NCBI RefSeq assembly: GCF_016881065.1
Contig: NZ_WXYN01000016.1
Span: forward strand, 1-64,000
Source: Planococcus soli
GTDB lineage: Bacteria; Bacillota; Bacilli; Bacillales_A; Planococcaceae
Direction: 5' to 3'
Length of the DNA: 64,000 bases
Under the pieces are notes generated by a model. It worked only from the letters and a program-made list of their open reading frames with translations. It made no database searches and was not told the DNA's origin. Numbering within the stretch: the stretch's first letter is position 1; each line of letters starts with the position of its first letter. Made by a program: the position numbers and the translations under genes. Of this stretch, positions 53,150 through 61,570 are shown piece by piece.

Positions 53150-53318
53150 CTCTTCCGCTGAAAAGAGGAAGAGTGGCTGGCTGCTGGTAAAATTCTCTTC
53201 CTCATCTTTCAGAACTCTGCGGTTCTGTTGGATTTGGCACCATTCCAGTTAGTGAACTGGCGGTTGCCGGGCGTCGTCGGGCCATTCCCTCTGCCTCTCT
53301 TGATAAGGGTGGTGCAGT
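53150..53318 (-). promoter_or_regulatory. SAM-I (S-box) riboswitch with transcription terminator
   Basis: Read on the minus strand from 53318: CTTATCAAGAGAGGCAGAGG, then GGAATGGCCCGACGACGCCC, GGCAACC, a TGGTGCCAAATCC segment and the closing GAAAGATGAGG near 53200. This is the S-box aptamer order: P1, kink-turn, P2, P3, P4. It is followed by a hairpin GAGGAAGAG / CTCTTCCTC and TTTT (53203-53157), where the left arm also belongs to the aptamer 3' end, the usual SAM-off terminator switch. It controls the molybdopterin oxidoreductase gene. Confidence 0.92.
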
Positions 53319-53339
53319 ATTTAATTTTTTGCTTGCCTC

Positions 53340-53368
53340 ATTTTACCTAATCTCTTCCTTTCTTACAA
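53340..53368 (-). promoter_or_regulatory. Promoter of the riboswitch transcript
   Basis: On the minus strand TTGTAA (53368-53363), 17-base spacer, TAAAAT (53345-53340), about 22 bases before the aptamer. Confidence 0.65.
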
Positions 53369-53480
53369 GATTATTCGGAAAATTATTCAGCTTCTCTCCC
53401 GCTGGCGTTATACTGGAATTACGTGGAGAAATTGCCCAGAATGAGAGATCTCTGCTTTAAACGAATAAGGAGTCCTTTAA

Positions 53481-54251
53481 ATGAAAAAAATGATCGGTCT
53501 TATAAGCATGGTTGTGCTAATGTACGGCTGCAGCAATACATCAGCAGATGACAGGGAACTGTTGGTTTCATCTGCCTCCAGCCTGACGGAAGCGATGGGA
53601 AAGATGGAAGAAGAATTTCAAAAGATAGAACCGGATATTGAACTGAGCTTTAACTACGGATCATCCAGCAAACTGCGGAGCCAAATCGAGCAGGGGGCGC
53701 CAGCCGATTTGTTTTTGTCTGCCAGTGAAAAAGATATGGATTTGCTTCGGTCCCAACAGCTTATCGAATCAGAAAGCGTGATGCCTTTCGCTGAAAATCG
53801 CCTGGTCCTGGCTTCGCTCGAAAAGTTTGCAGAAACAGCTGATTTTGCGGAAGCATTAATGAATACAGAAGAAACCATTGCGGTCGGAGAACCTGACAGT
53901 GTACCGCTTGGAGATTATACGAAGCAGGCGCTGGCCAGCCAAGATTTATGGGAACCGCTTGAAGGCCGCCTTATCTATGCTAAAGATGCACGGCAAGTTG
54001 TAACTTATATCGAAAGTGGAAATGCCGAACTGGGCATCATCTATTCCTCCGATGCTGCTATTTCCCGGGAAATAAGAGGGACGCTTGAAATGCCAGGACA
54101 GACGGATCCTGTCGTCTATCCTGGGGCTGTCGTAGAGGCTTCACAAAAACAGCCCGAAGCAGAAGCATTTTTGGATTTTGTCACCGGTCCAAAAGGGCAG
54201 GCAATTCTTGAAGAATACGGTTTTTTGGCGCCAAGTGGAGAAAACCCATGA
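53481..54251 (+). CDS. modA: Molybdate ABC transporter, substrate-binding lipoprotein
   Basis: 256 residues behind AAGGAG. Lipobox MYGC with Cys17 gives a lipid-anchored protein. SSASSLTEAMGKMEEEF, NYGSSSKLRSQIEQGAPADLFLSASEKDMD, and the AKDARQVVTYIESGNAELGIIYSSDA stretch are typical of ModA. It captures molybdate (or tungstate) outside the cell. The stop overlaps the modB start (ATGA). Confidence 0.93.
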   Translation: MKKMIGLISMVVLMYGCSNTSADDRELLVSSASSLTEAMGKMEEEFQKIEPDIELSFNYGSSSKLRSQIEQGAPADLFLSASEKDMDLLRSQQLIESESVMPFAENRLVLASLEKFAETADFAEALMNTEETIAVGEPDSVPLGDYTKQALASQDLWEPLEGRLIYAKDARQVVTYIESGNAELGIIYSSDAAISREIRGTLEMPGQTDPVVYPGAVVEASQKQPEAEAFLDFVTGPKGQAILEEYGFLAPSGENP

Positions 54252-54931
54252 TGCCATACGATCTGTCTCCACTTTGGCTGTCGCTGAGAGTTGCGGTTAT
54301 TTCCACCCTTTTTGTATTTTTGGTCAGCCTGGTGCTGGCGCGATTGATTAACAGGCGCGACTTTTTCGGCAAAAGCTTTGTGGAAGCCTTAATTTTGCTG
54401 CCGTTGGTTTTGCCTCCGACGGTCATCGGCTTCGGTCTGATTGTCTTGTTCGGTGTTAACGGTCCACTGGGTATGTTATTGGAGCAGTGGTTTGGCTTTC
54501 GCGTAGTTTTCACCTGGATCGGTGCGGCAATCGCTTCATTTGTCGTTTCTTTGCCGCTGATGTATCAAAGCGTCCTTGCTGCTTATGAAAAAGTGGATCC
54601 GCGATGGGAAAACGTGGCACGGACGATGGGGGTCTCCGAATGGCGTATTTTCAGGACCATCACGTTTCCGTTGGCCTGGTCGGGCATTCTAGCAGGTCTG
54701 ATCCTGGCCTTTGCACGCGGCATCGGCGAGTTTGGGGCGACATTGATGATTGCGGGCTACATTCCAGGCGTGACGGAAACGGTGCCGTTGGCGATTTATT
54801 TTGCCTATGAAGCAGGAGATATGGAAAAAGCCTTGTTTTGGGTAGTGATTATTTCCTCGCTTGGAGTGGCTGCCATCACCTGGGTCAACTACTGGCGCAA
54901 AAAGAGCGCTATACGGATCGGGAGGGAATGA
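54248..54931 (+). CDS. modB: Molybdate ABC transporter permease
   Basis: 227 residues, five or six membrane helices. LPLVLPPTVIGFGLIVLFG and the EAA loop (YEKVDPRWENVARTMGVSEWRIFRTITFPLAW) contacting the ATPase are clear; ARGIGEFGATLMIAGYIPGVTETVPLAIYF is a ModB signature. Confidence 0.93.
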   Translation: MMPYDLSPLWLSLRVAVISTLFVFLVSLVLARLINRRDFFGKSFVEALILLPLVLPPTVIGFGLIVLFGVNGPLGMLLEQWFGFRVVFTWIGAAIASFVVSLPLMYQSVLAAYEKVDPRWENVARTMGVSEWRIFRTITFPLAWSGILAGLILAFARGIGEFGATLMIAGYIPGVTETVPLAIYFAYEAGDMEKALFWVVIISSLGVAAITWVNYWRKKSAIRIGRE

Positions 54932-54935
54932 GCCT

Positions 54936-55580
54936 ATGCTTTTAGTGGATTTTCAAAAACAACTGGACCATTTCAGTTTGGAGATGCAATTTGAGCTGGA
55001 CCGGGAGATCCTGGCACTGGTCGGCTCTTCCGGTTCGGGCAAAACCACGCTGCTGAACTGCCTGGCAGGCATCGTCCACCCGGATGTTGGTACGATTTCC
55101 TTGAACGGCCGAGAGTTTTTCAGCGGAGGACAAAAGCCGCTGAAGATACAGAAAAGGAAAGTCGGCTATTTGTTTCAAGACTACGCACTGTTTCCGCATT
55201 TGAGCGTCGAACAAAACATACTGTACGCTCTGTCCCGGGGGACTGATGTTTCTCATATTACCGAACTGACAAAAATTCTTGGCATCACCGGCTTGCTTGG
55301 CAAATACCCGCACCAGATTTCAGGCGGGGAGAAACAGCGTGTCGCGTTGACGCGTGCAATGGCCGTACAGCCGGATATCCTGCTGCTTGATGAACCTTTT
55401 TCAGCATTGGACGACGCCAATCGCGACCGCTGCCAGGACGAATTGCTGCGAATTCACCAGCAATGGCAAATTCCGATCATCTTTGTGACACACCGTATTG
55501 CGGATGCCGAAAAGCTGGCAGATCGTGTCCTGCGTATTGAAAAAGGGCAGATGACTGAACAAACGGCAGACTCATACTGA
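54936..55580 (+). CDS. modC: Molybdate ABC transporter ATP-binding protein, short form
   Basis: 214 residues from ATG 54936; GGGAGGG lies at the end of modB. Walker A GSSGSGKTT, Q-loop LFQDYALFPHLSV, signature ISGGEKQRVALTRA, Walker B LLLDEPFSALD and the H-loop VTHRIADAE. It stops soon after the ATPase core, so the C-terminal MOP/TOBE molybdate-sensing domain of typical ModC (about 350 residues) is absent. Confidence 0.9.
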   Translation: MLLVDFQKQLDHFSLEMQFELDREILALVGSSGSGKTTLLNCLAGIVHPDVGTISLNGREFFSGGQKPLKIQKRKVGYLFQDYALFPHLSVEQNILYALSRGTDVSHITELTKILGITGLLGKYPHQISGGEKQRVALTRAMAVQPDILLLDEPFSALDDANRDRCQDELLRIHQQWQIPIIFVTHRIADAEKLADRVLRIEKGQMTEQTADSY

Positions 55581-55651
55581 CTGTAGTTTTGGGATGCCAA
55601 TGGTAAACTTAGTATACGGAAGAAAAGGCTTGAGTGATCGAGCGATAGAAA

Positions 55652-56683
55652 GTGGGAATCAACGTGGATGAACGCTATTCAAGGCAAGTCCTATTCAAGC
55701 CGCTTGGCCAAACCGGACAGCAAAAGCTGGCCTTATCAACTGTCACGATTATCGGCTGCGGAGCGTTGGGTTCGGCGATCGCCGAAACGCTGACGCGTGC
55801 CGGTGTCGGAACCATCCATTTGGTCGACCGCGATTATGTAGAGTTGTCGAACTTGCAGCGCCAGCAGCTTTTCACTGAAACGGATGCTCACCAGATGCTG
55901 CCGAAAGTGACTGCGGCGGAGCAAAGGCTGAAAGCTATTCGCAGTGATCTGCGTTTGTTCACTTATTTGGAGCACTTGGATGCAGCAGGGATGGAAAAAC
56001 TGGCAGCGATCAGTGACTTGATCCTCGATGCCACTGACAATTTTGAAACCCGCCTGTTGATCAACGATGCATCCGTAAAGTATGGTGTGCCTTGGATTTA
56101 CGGCGCCTGTGTTGGCAGTTCAGGAGTGGTATTTCCATTCATACCGGGGGAAAGCTCCTGTTTTCGCTGCCTCTTGCCGGTACTTCCGGCAATCAACGAA
56201 ACTTGCGATACGGTCGGCATCATCTCACCAGCGGTCCAGGTAACCGCTGCACTTCAATGTACGGAAGCCTTGAAATGGCTGAGCGGCAACCGTGAAGCAA
56301 TGCGTAAAAAGATCCATCATTTCAACTTATGGGATAACACCCAACTGGATATCGGGGTTTCGCGCATCAAGGATCCGGCCTGCAAAACCTGTGGGCCGAG
56401 TGCGGTGTTTCCATCGCTTAACGAAACAGGCGCGAGCTCTTACGCTGTTTTGTGCGGGCGTGATGCAGTGCAGATCTTGCCTGATCCGAATCGGCCCATC
56501 ACATTGGACGATGCCGAGAAAGTCGGAAACCGGCTGGAAGCTGGAGTAAAGCGGACACCTTATTTTGTCGAACTGAAAGTGTTCCATCACCGCATGGTAT
56601 TGTTCGGTAATGGCCGATTGCTGATTCACGGCGTCCACAATGTGGCAGAAGGCCGGAAATTGTACCATCAAGTATTCGGGTAA
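55652..56683 (+). CDS. moeB: MoeB/ThiF-family adenylyltransferase
   Basis: 343 residues from GTG 55652; a second GTG at 55664 is also possible. IIGCGALGSAIAETL binds ATP, NLQRQQLFTE and DATDNFETRLLINDA are the adenylation site, CFRC and CKTC are zinc ligands. The C-terminal part (about 250-343) is not a rhodanese domain but a ThiS-like/other extension (PITLDDAEKVGNRLEAGVKRTPYFVELKVFHHRMVLF). It activates the MoaD or ThiS sulfur carrier; in this molybdenum cluster MoaD is the likely partner. Confidence 0.88.
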   Translation: MGINVDERYSRQVLFKPLGQTGQQKLALSTVTIIGCGALGSAIAETLTRAGVGTIHLVDRDYVELSNLQRQQLFTETDAHQMLPKVTAAEQRLKAIRSDLRLFTYLEHLDAAGMEKLAAISDLILDATDNFETRLLINDASVKYGVPWIYGACVGSSGVVFPFIPGESSCFRCLLPVLPAINETCDTVGIISPAVQVTAALQCTEALKWLSGNREAMRKKIHHFNLWDNTQLDIGVSRIKDPACKTCGPSAVFPSLNETGASSYAVLCGRDAVQILPDPNRPITLDDAEKVGNRLEAGVKRTPYFVELKVFHHRMVLFGNGRLLIHGVHNVAEGRKLYHQVFG

Positions 56684-56701
56684 TGAGGAAGGGGAATTTG
56701 C

Positions 56702-57217
56702 ATGTCGGAATCGTTCCAAACGGATCATCAGGTGCGCATAGCGGTATTGACCATCAGCGATACGCGGACAAAGGAGACGGATACCGGAGGCCAGCTCGTG
56801 CAGCAGCTAGCTTTGGATAAGGGACTGGAACTCGTGGATTATGCTATCGTATCAGATGACGTAGCGGCTATCCGGGTCATCCTATCCGACTGGCTGGAGA
56901 AGGATGAAATCGATGTGATTGTCACAACCGGCGGAACGGGGATTGCGAAGCGCGATGTCACGCTGGAAGCAGTCGAACCGTTTTTCGAAAAGGAAATTGA
57001 CGGGTTTGGAGAGCTATTCCGTTACGTTAGCTTTACGGAAGACGTTGGTACGAAGGCACTCTTAAGCCGTGCAGCGGCGGGCGCAGCCAATGACAAAGCG
57101 ATTTTTGTCCTGCCGGGTTCCCGTGGAGCCGTGAAATTGGCAATGGAGCGTCTCATCCTGCCGGAAATCCAGCACATCTACTCTGAATTGACCAAGCACC
57201 ATGAGCCACGTGGATAG
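56702..57217 (+). CDS. moaB: Molybdenum cofactor biosynthesis protein B
   Basis: 171 residues behind GAGGAAGGGG. AVLTISDTRTKETDTGG, VTTGGTGIAKRDVT and LPGSRGAVKLAMERLILPEIQHIY are MoaB/MogA hallmarks. It probably adenylylates molybdopterin before metal insertion. It follows moeB by 18 bases. Confidence 0.93.
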   Translation: MSESFQTDHQVRIAVLTISDTRTKETDTGGQLVQQLALDKGLELVDYAIVSDDVAAIRVILSDWLEKDEIDVIVTTGGTGIAKRDVTLEAVEPFFEKEIDGFGELFRYVSFTEDVGTKALLSRAAAGAANDKAIFVLPGSRGAVKLAMERLILPEIQHIYSELTKHHEPRG

Positions 57218-57250
57218 TCGGTTGACGAGAAAAATGACCAAGCAAATATC

Positions 57251-57299
57251 AAAAGCCTATGGATCCGTCAGTAACGTGACAGATTCATAGGCTTTTTTT
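57251..57299. terminator. Bidirectional terminator
   Basis: AAAAGCCTATG / CATAGGCTTTT around an imperfect inner stem, between moaB and the convergent moaC. Confidence 0.85.
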
Positions 57300-57322
57300 C
57301 TAGCTGATTAAAGGAGGTGCGA

Positions 57323-57811
57323 TTACTTTCGCAGATAGTCCCCTGATTTTCCACCGGTTTTCTGGAGCAGCATGGTCGGTCCGATGACCATTTCCTTGCC
57401 GGCGGCTTTGCACATATCATAGATCGTCAAGGCTGCAGCGGAAGCGGCTGTAAGAGCTTCCATCTCGACACCTGTCGGCCCTTTCGTTTTGACTTCAGCT
57501 GTCAGCAACACTTCATAATGATTGGCATCTTCATCGACATTCCATTGGAATTCGATATCGACGCCGCTGAGTGCCAAGGGATGGCACATCGGGATAATCT
57601 GTGCTGTATTTTTGGCGGCCATGATGCCAGCTACCTGGGCGACGGCAAAAACATCGCCTTTTTTATTGGTGCCTTCCTTGATCTGTTGGTATATCGCTTT
57701 GTTCAACAGAACCGAAGTCGTGGCACGGGCTGTGCGGACGCTGTCTTTCTTTTCGGAGACATCGACCATCTTGGCGCGGCCCTGGGCGTTGAAATGAGTC
57801 AGTTCTGACAA
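57323..57811 (-). CDS. moaC: Cyclic pyranopterin monophosphate synthase
   Basis: 162 residues from TTG 57811, chosen because GAAAGGAT is 8-9 bases upstream and the product then begins [21 protein letters not shown], the normal MoaC N-terminus. [15 protein letters not shown] and [23 protein letters not shown] hold the active site. Works with MoaA, which is not in the window. Confidence 0.95.
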   Translation of the reverse strand: MSELTHFNAQGRAKMVDVSEKKDSVRTARATTSVLLNKAIYQQIKEGTNKKGDVFAVAQVAGIMAAKNTAQIIPMCHPLALSGVDIEFQWNVDEDANHYEVLLTAEVKTKGPTGVEMEALTAASAAALTIYDMCKAAGKEMVIGPTMLLQKTGGKSGDYLRK

Positions 57812-57871
57812 AAGGATCATCCTTTCGGTATTGGATTCTATTAGTATAGCATGGCTGGAAGAAATCCTTTT

Positions 57872-58732
57872 TCAAACATTTAAGAACTTTTGCATCTCCT
57901 TATAGGTTTCCTCAGGCGCTTCTTCAGCAAGATAATGGCCGCAGTCGATTCCGCATCCTCTCACGTCATCTGCCCAGTCTTTCCAGACATCCAGCACATC
58001 ATACCAATTTGGCAAAGACCCTTTTTCACCCCAAAGAACAAGTACAGGGCAAGCGACTTTTTTGATTCCCCGGTCGGCTTCGTCAAGCTTGAAATCGATT
58101 GTCGCTGCGGCCCGGTAATCCTCACACATGGCATGGATTGATCCAGGGTTGTGGATGCCGCGCCAATATTCTGCGAGCGCTTCCGGGTGGAACAGGTGAC
58201 GTGTACCCTGGAAATAAAAGTTGTCGGGGTTTGCTCCGATTACCCGTTCAGGAAAGTCGAAAGGCTGAGCAAGGAAGAACCAATGCCAATATCCCATGGC
58301 GAAATCTTGATCAGCCCTTCTGAATGTTTCTCCGGTTGGTATGATGTCCATGACCACTAACTTTTCTACTGCTGCCGGAAAGTCGAGAGCCAGTCGATAA
58401 GCGCAGCGTGCTCCGCGATCATGTCCGATGACTGTGAATCGGGAAAATCCAAGCTGTTTCATGACCTCTATCTGGTCTCTCGCCATCGCCCGTTTGGAAT
58501 ACGTTGAATGGTCATCAGCTGATTCTGGCTTGGAGCTGTCCCCATACCCCCGCAGGTCCGGCATCACGACAGTATAATTTTTTGCCAGCCGGGGAGCCAG
58601 CTCATGCCACATGGTATGGGTTTGCGGATGGCCATGGAGCAAAAGCAGTGGAGGACCCTCTCCCCCGAAGCGTAAAAAAATTTCCGCTTCACCGGTTTTG
58701 ATGACCCTAGTCTGAAAATCCCTGAGCAGCAT
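57872..58732 (-). CDS. Alpha/beta hydrolase, haloacetate (fluoroacetate) dehalogenase-like
   Basis: 286 residues. PLLLLHGHPQTHTMWHELAPRLA, DLRGYGDSSKPES and IGHDRGARCAYRLALDFP follow the fluoroacetate dehalogenase pattern, with Asp as nucleophile followed by two Arg that bind the carboxylate, and CGHYLAEEAPEET with the catalytic His. WHWFFLAQP matches the halide-pocket His-Trp. The Tyr of the halide pocket seems to be Thr (AAATIDFKLD). It may act on haloacids or on epoxides. Stand-alone gene. Confidence 0.85.
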   Translation of the reverse strand: MLLRDFQTRVIKTGEAEIFLRFGGEGPPLLLLHGHPQTHTMWHELAPRLAKNYTVVMPDLRGYGDSSKPESADDHSTYSKRAMARDQIEVMKQLGFSRFTVIGHDRGARCAYRLALDFPAAVEKLVVMDIIPTGETFRRADQDFAMGYWHWFFLAQPFDFPERVIGANPDNFYFQGTRHLFHPEALAEYWRGIHNPGSIHAMCEDYRAAATIDFKLDEADRGIKKVACPVLVLWGEKGSLPNWYDVLDVWKDWADDVRGCGIDCGHYLAEEAPEETYKEMQKFLNV

Positions 58733-58802
58733 ATTCTCTCTCCTATCTTTTTTATATTACTGATTCCCTGAAAAAGACTTTTTGAACCCCTTTGGAAAAT
58801 AC

Positions 58803-58827
58803 GTTTTTGATAAAAGGAAAGGGGTAC
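58803..58827 (+). promoter_or_regulatory. Sigma-B-type promoter of the SDR pair
   Basis: GTTTTT, 13 bases, GGGTAC, close to the sigma-B consensus GTTTAA-N12-14-GGGTAT, 43 bases before the first SDR start. Confidence 0.7.
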
Positions 58828-58870
58828 TTAGTAAGAAATATAGACAGTTTCAATGATGGGAGGAATACCA

Positions 58871-59773
58871 ATGGCAACTAAAAAAACACATGCAGGACTG
58901 ACGGTCGTCATCACCGGAACCTCGAGCGGAATCGGCAAAGGGGTAGCGCAGCAGTTGGCGGCAAAAGGGGCCAATGTTGTCCTGGCCGCGCGTCGCACGA
59001 AGGAAATAGAAGCACTGGCGGAGTCCTGTGGACCCAATGCAATTGCAGTGACAACTGACGTCAGCCGGGAAGAAGATGTTGCAAAACTGTTCGAGACGGT
59101 GATGGGTGTATTCAGCAGCATCGATGTATGGATCAATAACGCCGGCATTGGAACATATGGTTCTTTCACCGATACTCCGTTGAAGGATTTGAACCGGACG
59201 GTGGACATCAATTTTCTGGGTACCATTTATGGCAGCCATTATGCTTTAAATCAGTTCAAGAAACAGCGATATGGAACGCTGATCAATGTTTCTTCTTTCG
59301 CCAGCAAAACGCCGATGCCTTTTGGAGCTGCGTATACAGGCAGCAAATACGGTGTTTCAGGTCTAAGCAATGGCTTGCATCAGGAAATGCGGATGGATGG
59401 CTTTGAGGACATCCATGTCTGTTCGGTGGATCCATGGGTGACCGATACGCCTTGGGCCCAACATGCCGGCAACTACAGTGGCCATGAAATTATTGTGGGC
59501 CCGGCGGATGATCCGCAGAAAGTCGTCGATTCCATCATCGGATTAATCGATAACCCGCAAAAGACAGTGGAAATCGGCACTAAATCCAAAGGCATTGCAG
59601 CTGCAGGTTCTCTGTTGCCGAAAACGACAAAAGGGCTGACCGGACGCTCTCTCTTAAAAATGATTCAGGATGCACCGCCTGCACCGCCAACTTCGGGGAG
59701 CCTATATAATTCAGGTCCTGAAGGGACTAGTATATCCGGGAATTTGCGTGAGCGATTGAAAGAACAAAAATGA
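58871..59773 (+). CDS. Short-chain dehydrogenase/reductase, stress-type
   Basis: 300 residues from ATG 58871, seven bases after GGGAGGA. TGTSSGIGKG, NNAGIGTYG, Ser in NVSSFAS and Y-x3-K in YTGSK. A C-terminal extension of about 90 residues beyond the SDR core ends in a Pro/Gly-rich tail. A tandem paralogue follows. Probable general stress protein given the promoter. Confidence 0.9.
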   Translation: MATKKTHAGLTVVITGTSSGIGKGVAQQLAAKGANVVLAARRTKEIEALAESCGPNAIAVTTDVSREEDVAKLFETVMGVFSSIDVWINNAGIGTYGSFTDTPLKDLNRTVDINFLGTIYGSHYALNQFKKQRYGTLINVSSFASKTPMPFGAAYTGSKYGVSGLSNGLHQEMRMDGFEDIHVCSVDPWVTDTPWAQHAGNYSGHEIIVGPADDPQKVVDSIIGLIDNPQKTVEIGTKSKGIAAAGSLLPKTTKGLTGRSLLKMIQDAPPAPPTSGSLYNSGPEGTSISGNLRERLKEQK

Positions 59774-59801
59774 CTGAATGTGAAATGAGGAGGAATAGGC
59801 A

Positions 59802-60701
59802 ATGGCAAAAAAGAGATCCCATGAAGGAATGACAGTCTTGATTACGGGTGCTTCCAGTGGATTCGGGAAAGGTGTGGCGAGAGAATTGGCGGCACAAGGC
59901 GCTAACCTCGTGCTTGCTGCGCGTCGGACCGGATTGCTTGAGAAACTGGCGGAGGAACTGGGTCCGAATGCGATTGCAGTAACCACAGATGTCAGCCAAG
60001 AAGAGCAAGTGGCGCATCTCTTTGAAACAGCCCTCGCCCACTTCGGCAAAATCGATGTCTGGATCAACAATGCCGGCGTTGGTGCCATCGGTCCTTTTAC
60101 AGAAATTCCAGTCAAGGATTTGGTCCGGGTGGTTGATGTCAACGTCAAAGGAACCATTAACGGCAGCCATTTTGCACTGCGCCATTTCAAGGAAATGAAA
60201 CGAGGCATCCTCATCAATGTTGGTTCGGTTACAAGTGAAATCGCTTTTCCCTATTACACAGGATACAGTGCCAGTAAGCACGCAGTATTGGGGCTCAGCT
60301 CCGCGTTGAACGAAGAGGTCAAACTCGAAGGCTTTGACGATATACACGTCTGTACCGTGCTGCCGTGGGCAACCGATACGCCTTGGTTTGAGCACACTGG
60401 AAATTACACAGGGCATATGGCTGAGATGAAGCCGATGGACGATCCCAAACTTGTCATTGATGCGATCATCGAGTTGATTGATAAGCCGCAGGAAACGGTA
60501 GCGGTTGGCGCCAAATCGAAAGCGTCGGCTGTCTCCAGCCATATTCTCCCCGGCGCTACAGAAAAAATGAATGCCAAATTTGTTAAGAAAGTTATTGAAG
60601 ATGCTCCTCCTGCCGGTCCAACCAATGGCAGCCTGTACATTCCGATGGAAAAGGGGTCCGAGGTGGAAGGCGGTATCCGTGAGCGGATGAAAAAGGAGTA
60701 A
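59802..60701 (+). CDS. Short-chain dehydrogenase/reductase, tandem paralogue
   Basis: 299 residues behind GAGGAGGAA. It follows its paralogue by 28 bases and shares its layout (KKRSHEGMTVLITGASSGFGKG, NNAGVGAIG, Ser in NVGSVTS, YSASK, DAPPAGPTNGSLY tail), so the pair arose by tandem duplication. The product's substrate is unknown. Confidence 0.9.
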   Translation: MAKKRSHEGMTVLITGASSGFGKGVARELAAQGANLVLAARRTGLLEKLAEELGPNAIAVTTDVSQEEQVAHLFETALAHFGKIDVWINNAGVGAIGPFTEIPVKDLVRVVDVNVKGTINGSHFALRHFKEMKRGILINVGSVTSEIAFPYYTGYSASKHAVLGLSSALNEEVKLEGFDDIHVCTVLPWATDTPWFEHTGNYTGHMAEMKPMDDPKLVIDAIIELIDKPQETVAVGAKSKASAVSSHILPGATEKMNAKFVKKVIEDAPPAGPTNGSLYIPMEKGSEVEGGIRERMKKE

Positions 60702-60749
60702 GCAAGATCATTTAAAATAAATTATGCGGTGATATAAACATAATGAGTG

Positions 60750-60786
60750 GGAAAGTCAGTCTCAGGAGGAGGCTGGCTTTTCCCAG
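60750..60786 (+). terminator. Terminator-like hairpin after the SDR pair
   Basis: GGGAAAGTCAG pairs with CTGGCTTTTCCC around a purine-rich loop, about 50 bases after the stop codon. Confidence 0.6.
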
Positions 60787-60899
60787 TTTTAAAAAGAAAT
60801 GCTTTTGATTTGATATATGGCTAAATCTCCTATCATTTACATTATTATTCCAGTATGCTTGAAGAGTGGTAACATTTAACTCCAAAGGTGGGAATAAAT

Positions 60900-61526
60900 T
60901 TGTACAAAACAGAAGGCTATGAAAACTTAAATCCGTTTACTGCAATTTGGACGCGGCCTCGTGCCGCAGTGCGGAACGTTATGGAAGAAAAGTCTTCCGG
61001 CTTTATCTTCCTGCTGATTGTGATGGCAGGCTTTGCCGGAGGTCTGCTCAGCACGATGAGCTCTGAACAGGTATTTCCGGTCTTGGGAATTTTATTGGGA
61101 GCACTTTTATTGGGGCCGATCGGTGTTGCAGTAAGTACCGCCATCGGTGCTGCCATTTACTTGGTGGTCGGCAAGTTATTTAAAGGCGAAGCCACTTTTA
61201 CAGGTATGTTTCGGGCAATTTTGACAGGTCAGATTCCGCAGATTTGGATTAGCCCACTTATCATTTTGTGGATGCTGTTGATGCCGGAAACCTATTTCCT
61301 GCAAGAAAATGAAATGCCTTTTACAGCCCCGGATCTGCTGTCATTACTTTTCATCATGATCTTAGCCGTTGTCTCCATCTGGACTTTCTTTATCCAGTGC
61401 AAGGCAGTGGGTGAAGCGCACAGGCTTTCTGCTTGGAAAGGTTTTTTTATCATCATTATCCCGACCGTGCTGTTCATTATTGCGATTTCGGCTATTGTTG
61501 CTGTAATTGTGATGGCGCTTGTATAG
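60900..61526 (+). CDS. Yip1-family membrane protein
   Basis: 208 residues from TTG 60900, about seven bases after AGGTGGG; a GTG at 60888 lacks a site. NPFTAIWTRPRAAVRNVMEEKSSG is the usual Yip1 lead-in, followed by five membrane helices (about 32-52, 60-95, 105-125, 150-168 and 178-205). Such proteins are common in Bacillales (YvbJ/YIP1 group) with no known reaction. Confidence 0.8.
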   Translation: MYKTEGYENLNPFTAIWTRPRAAVRNVMEEKSSGFIFLLIVMAGFAGGLLSTMSSEQVFPVLGILLGALLLGPIGVAVSTAIGAAIYLVVGKLFKGEATFTGMFRAILTGQIPQIWISPLIILWMLLMPETYFLQENEMPFTAPDLLSLLFIMILAVVSIWTFFIQCKAVGEAHRLSAWKGFFIIIIPTVLFIIAISAIVAVIVMALV

Positions 61527-61531
61527 AAGTT

Positions 61532-61569
61532 AAAAAAACAAGGCAGCCTATCCGGCTGCCTTGTTTTTA
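61532..61569. terminator. Bidirectional terminator
   Basis: AACAAGGCAGCC / GGCTGCCTTGTT with T runs on both sides, between convergent genes. Confidence 0.92.
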
Positions 61570-61570
61570 T

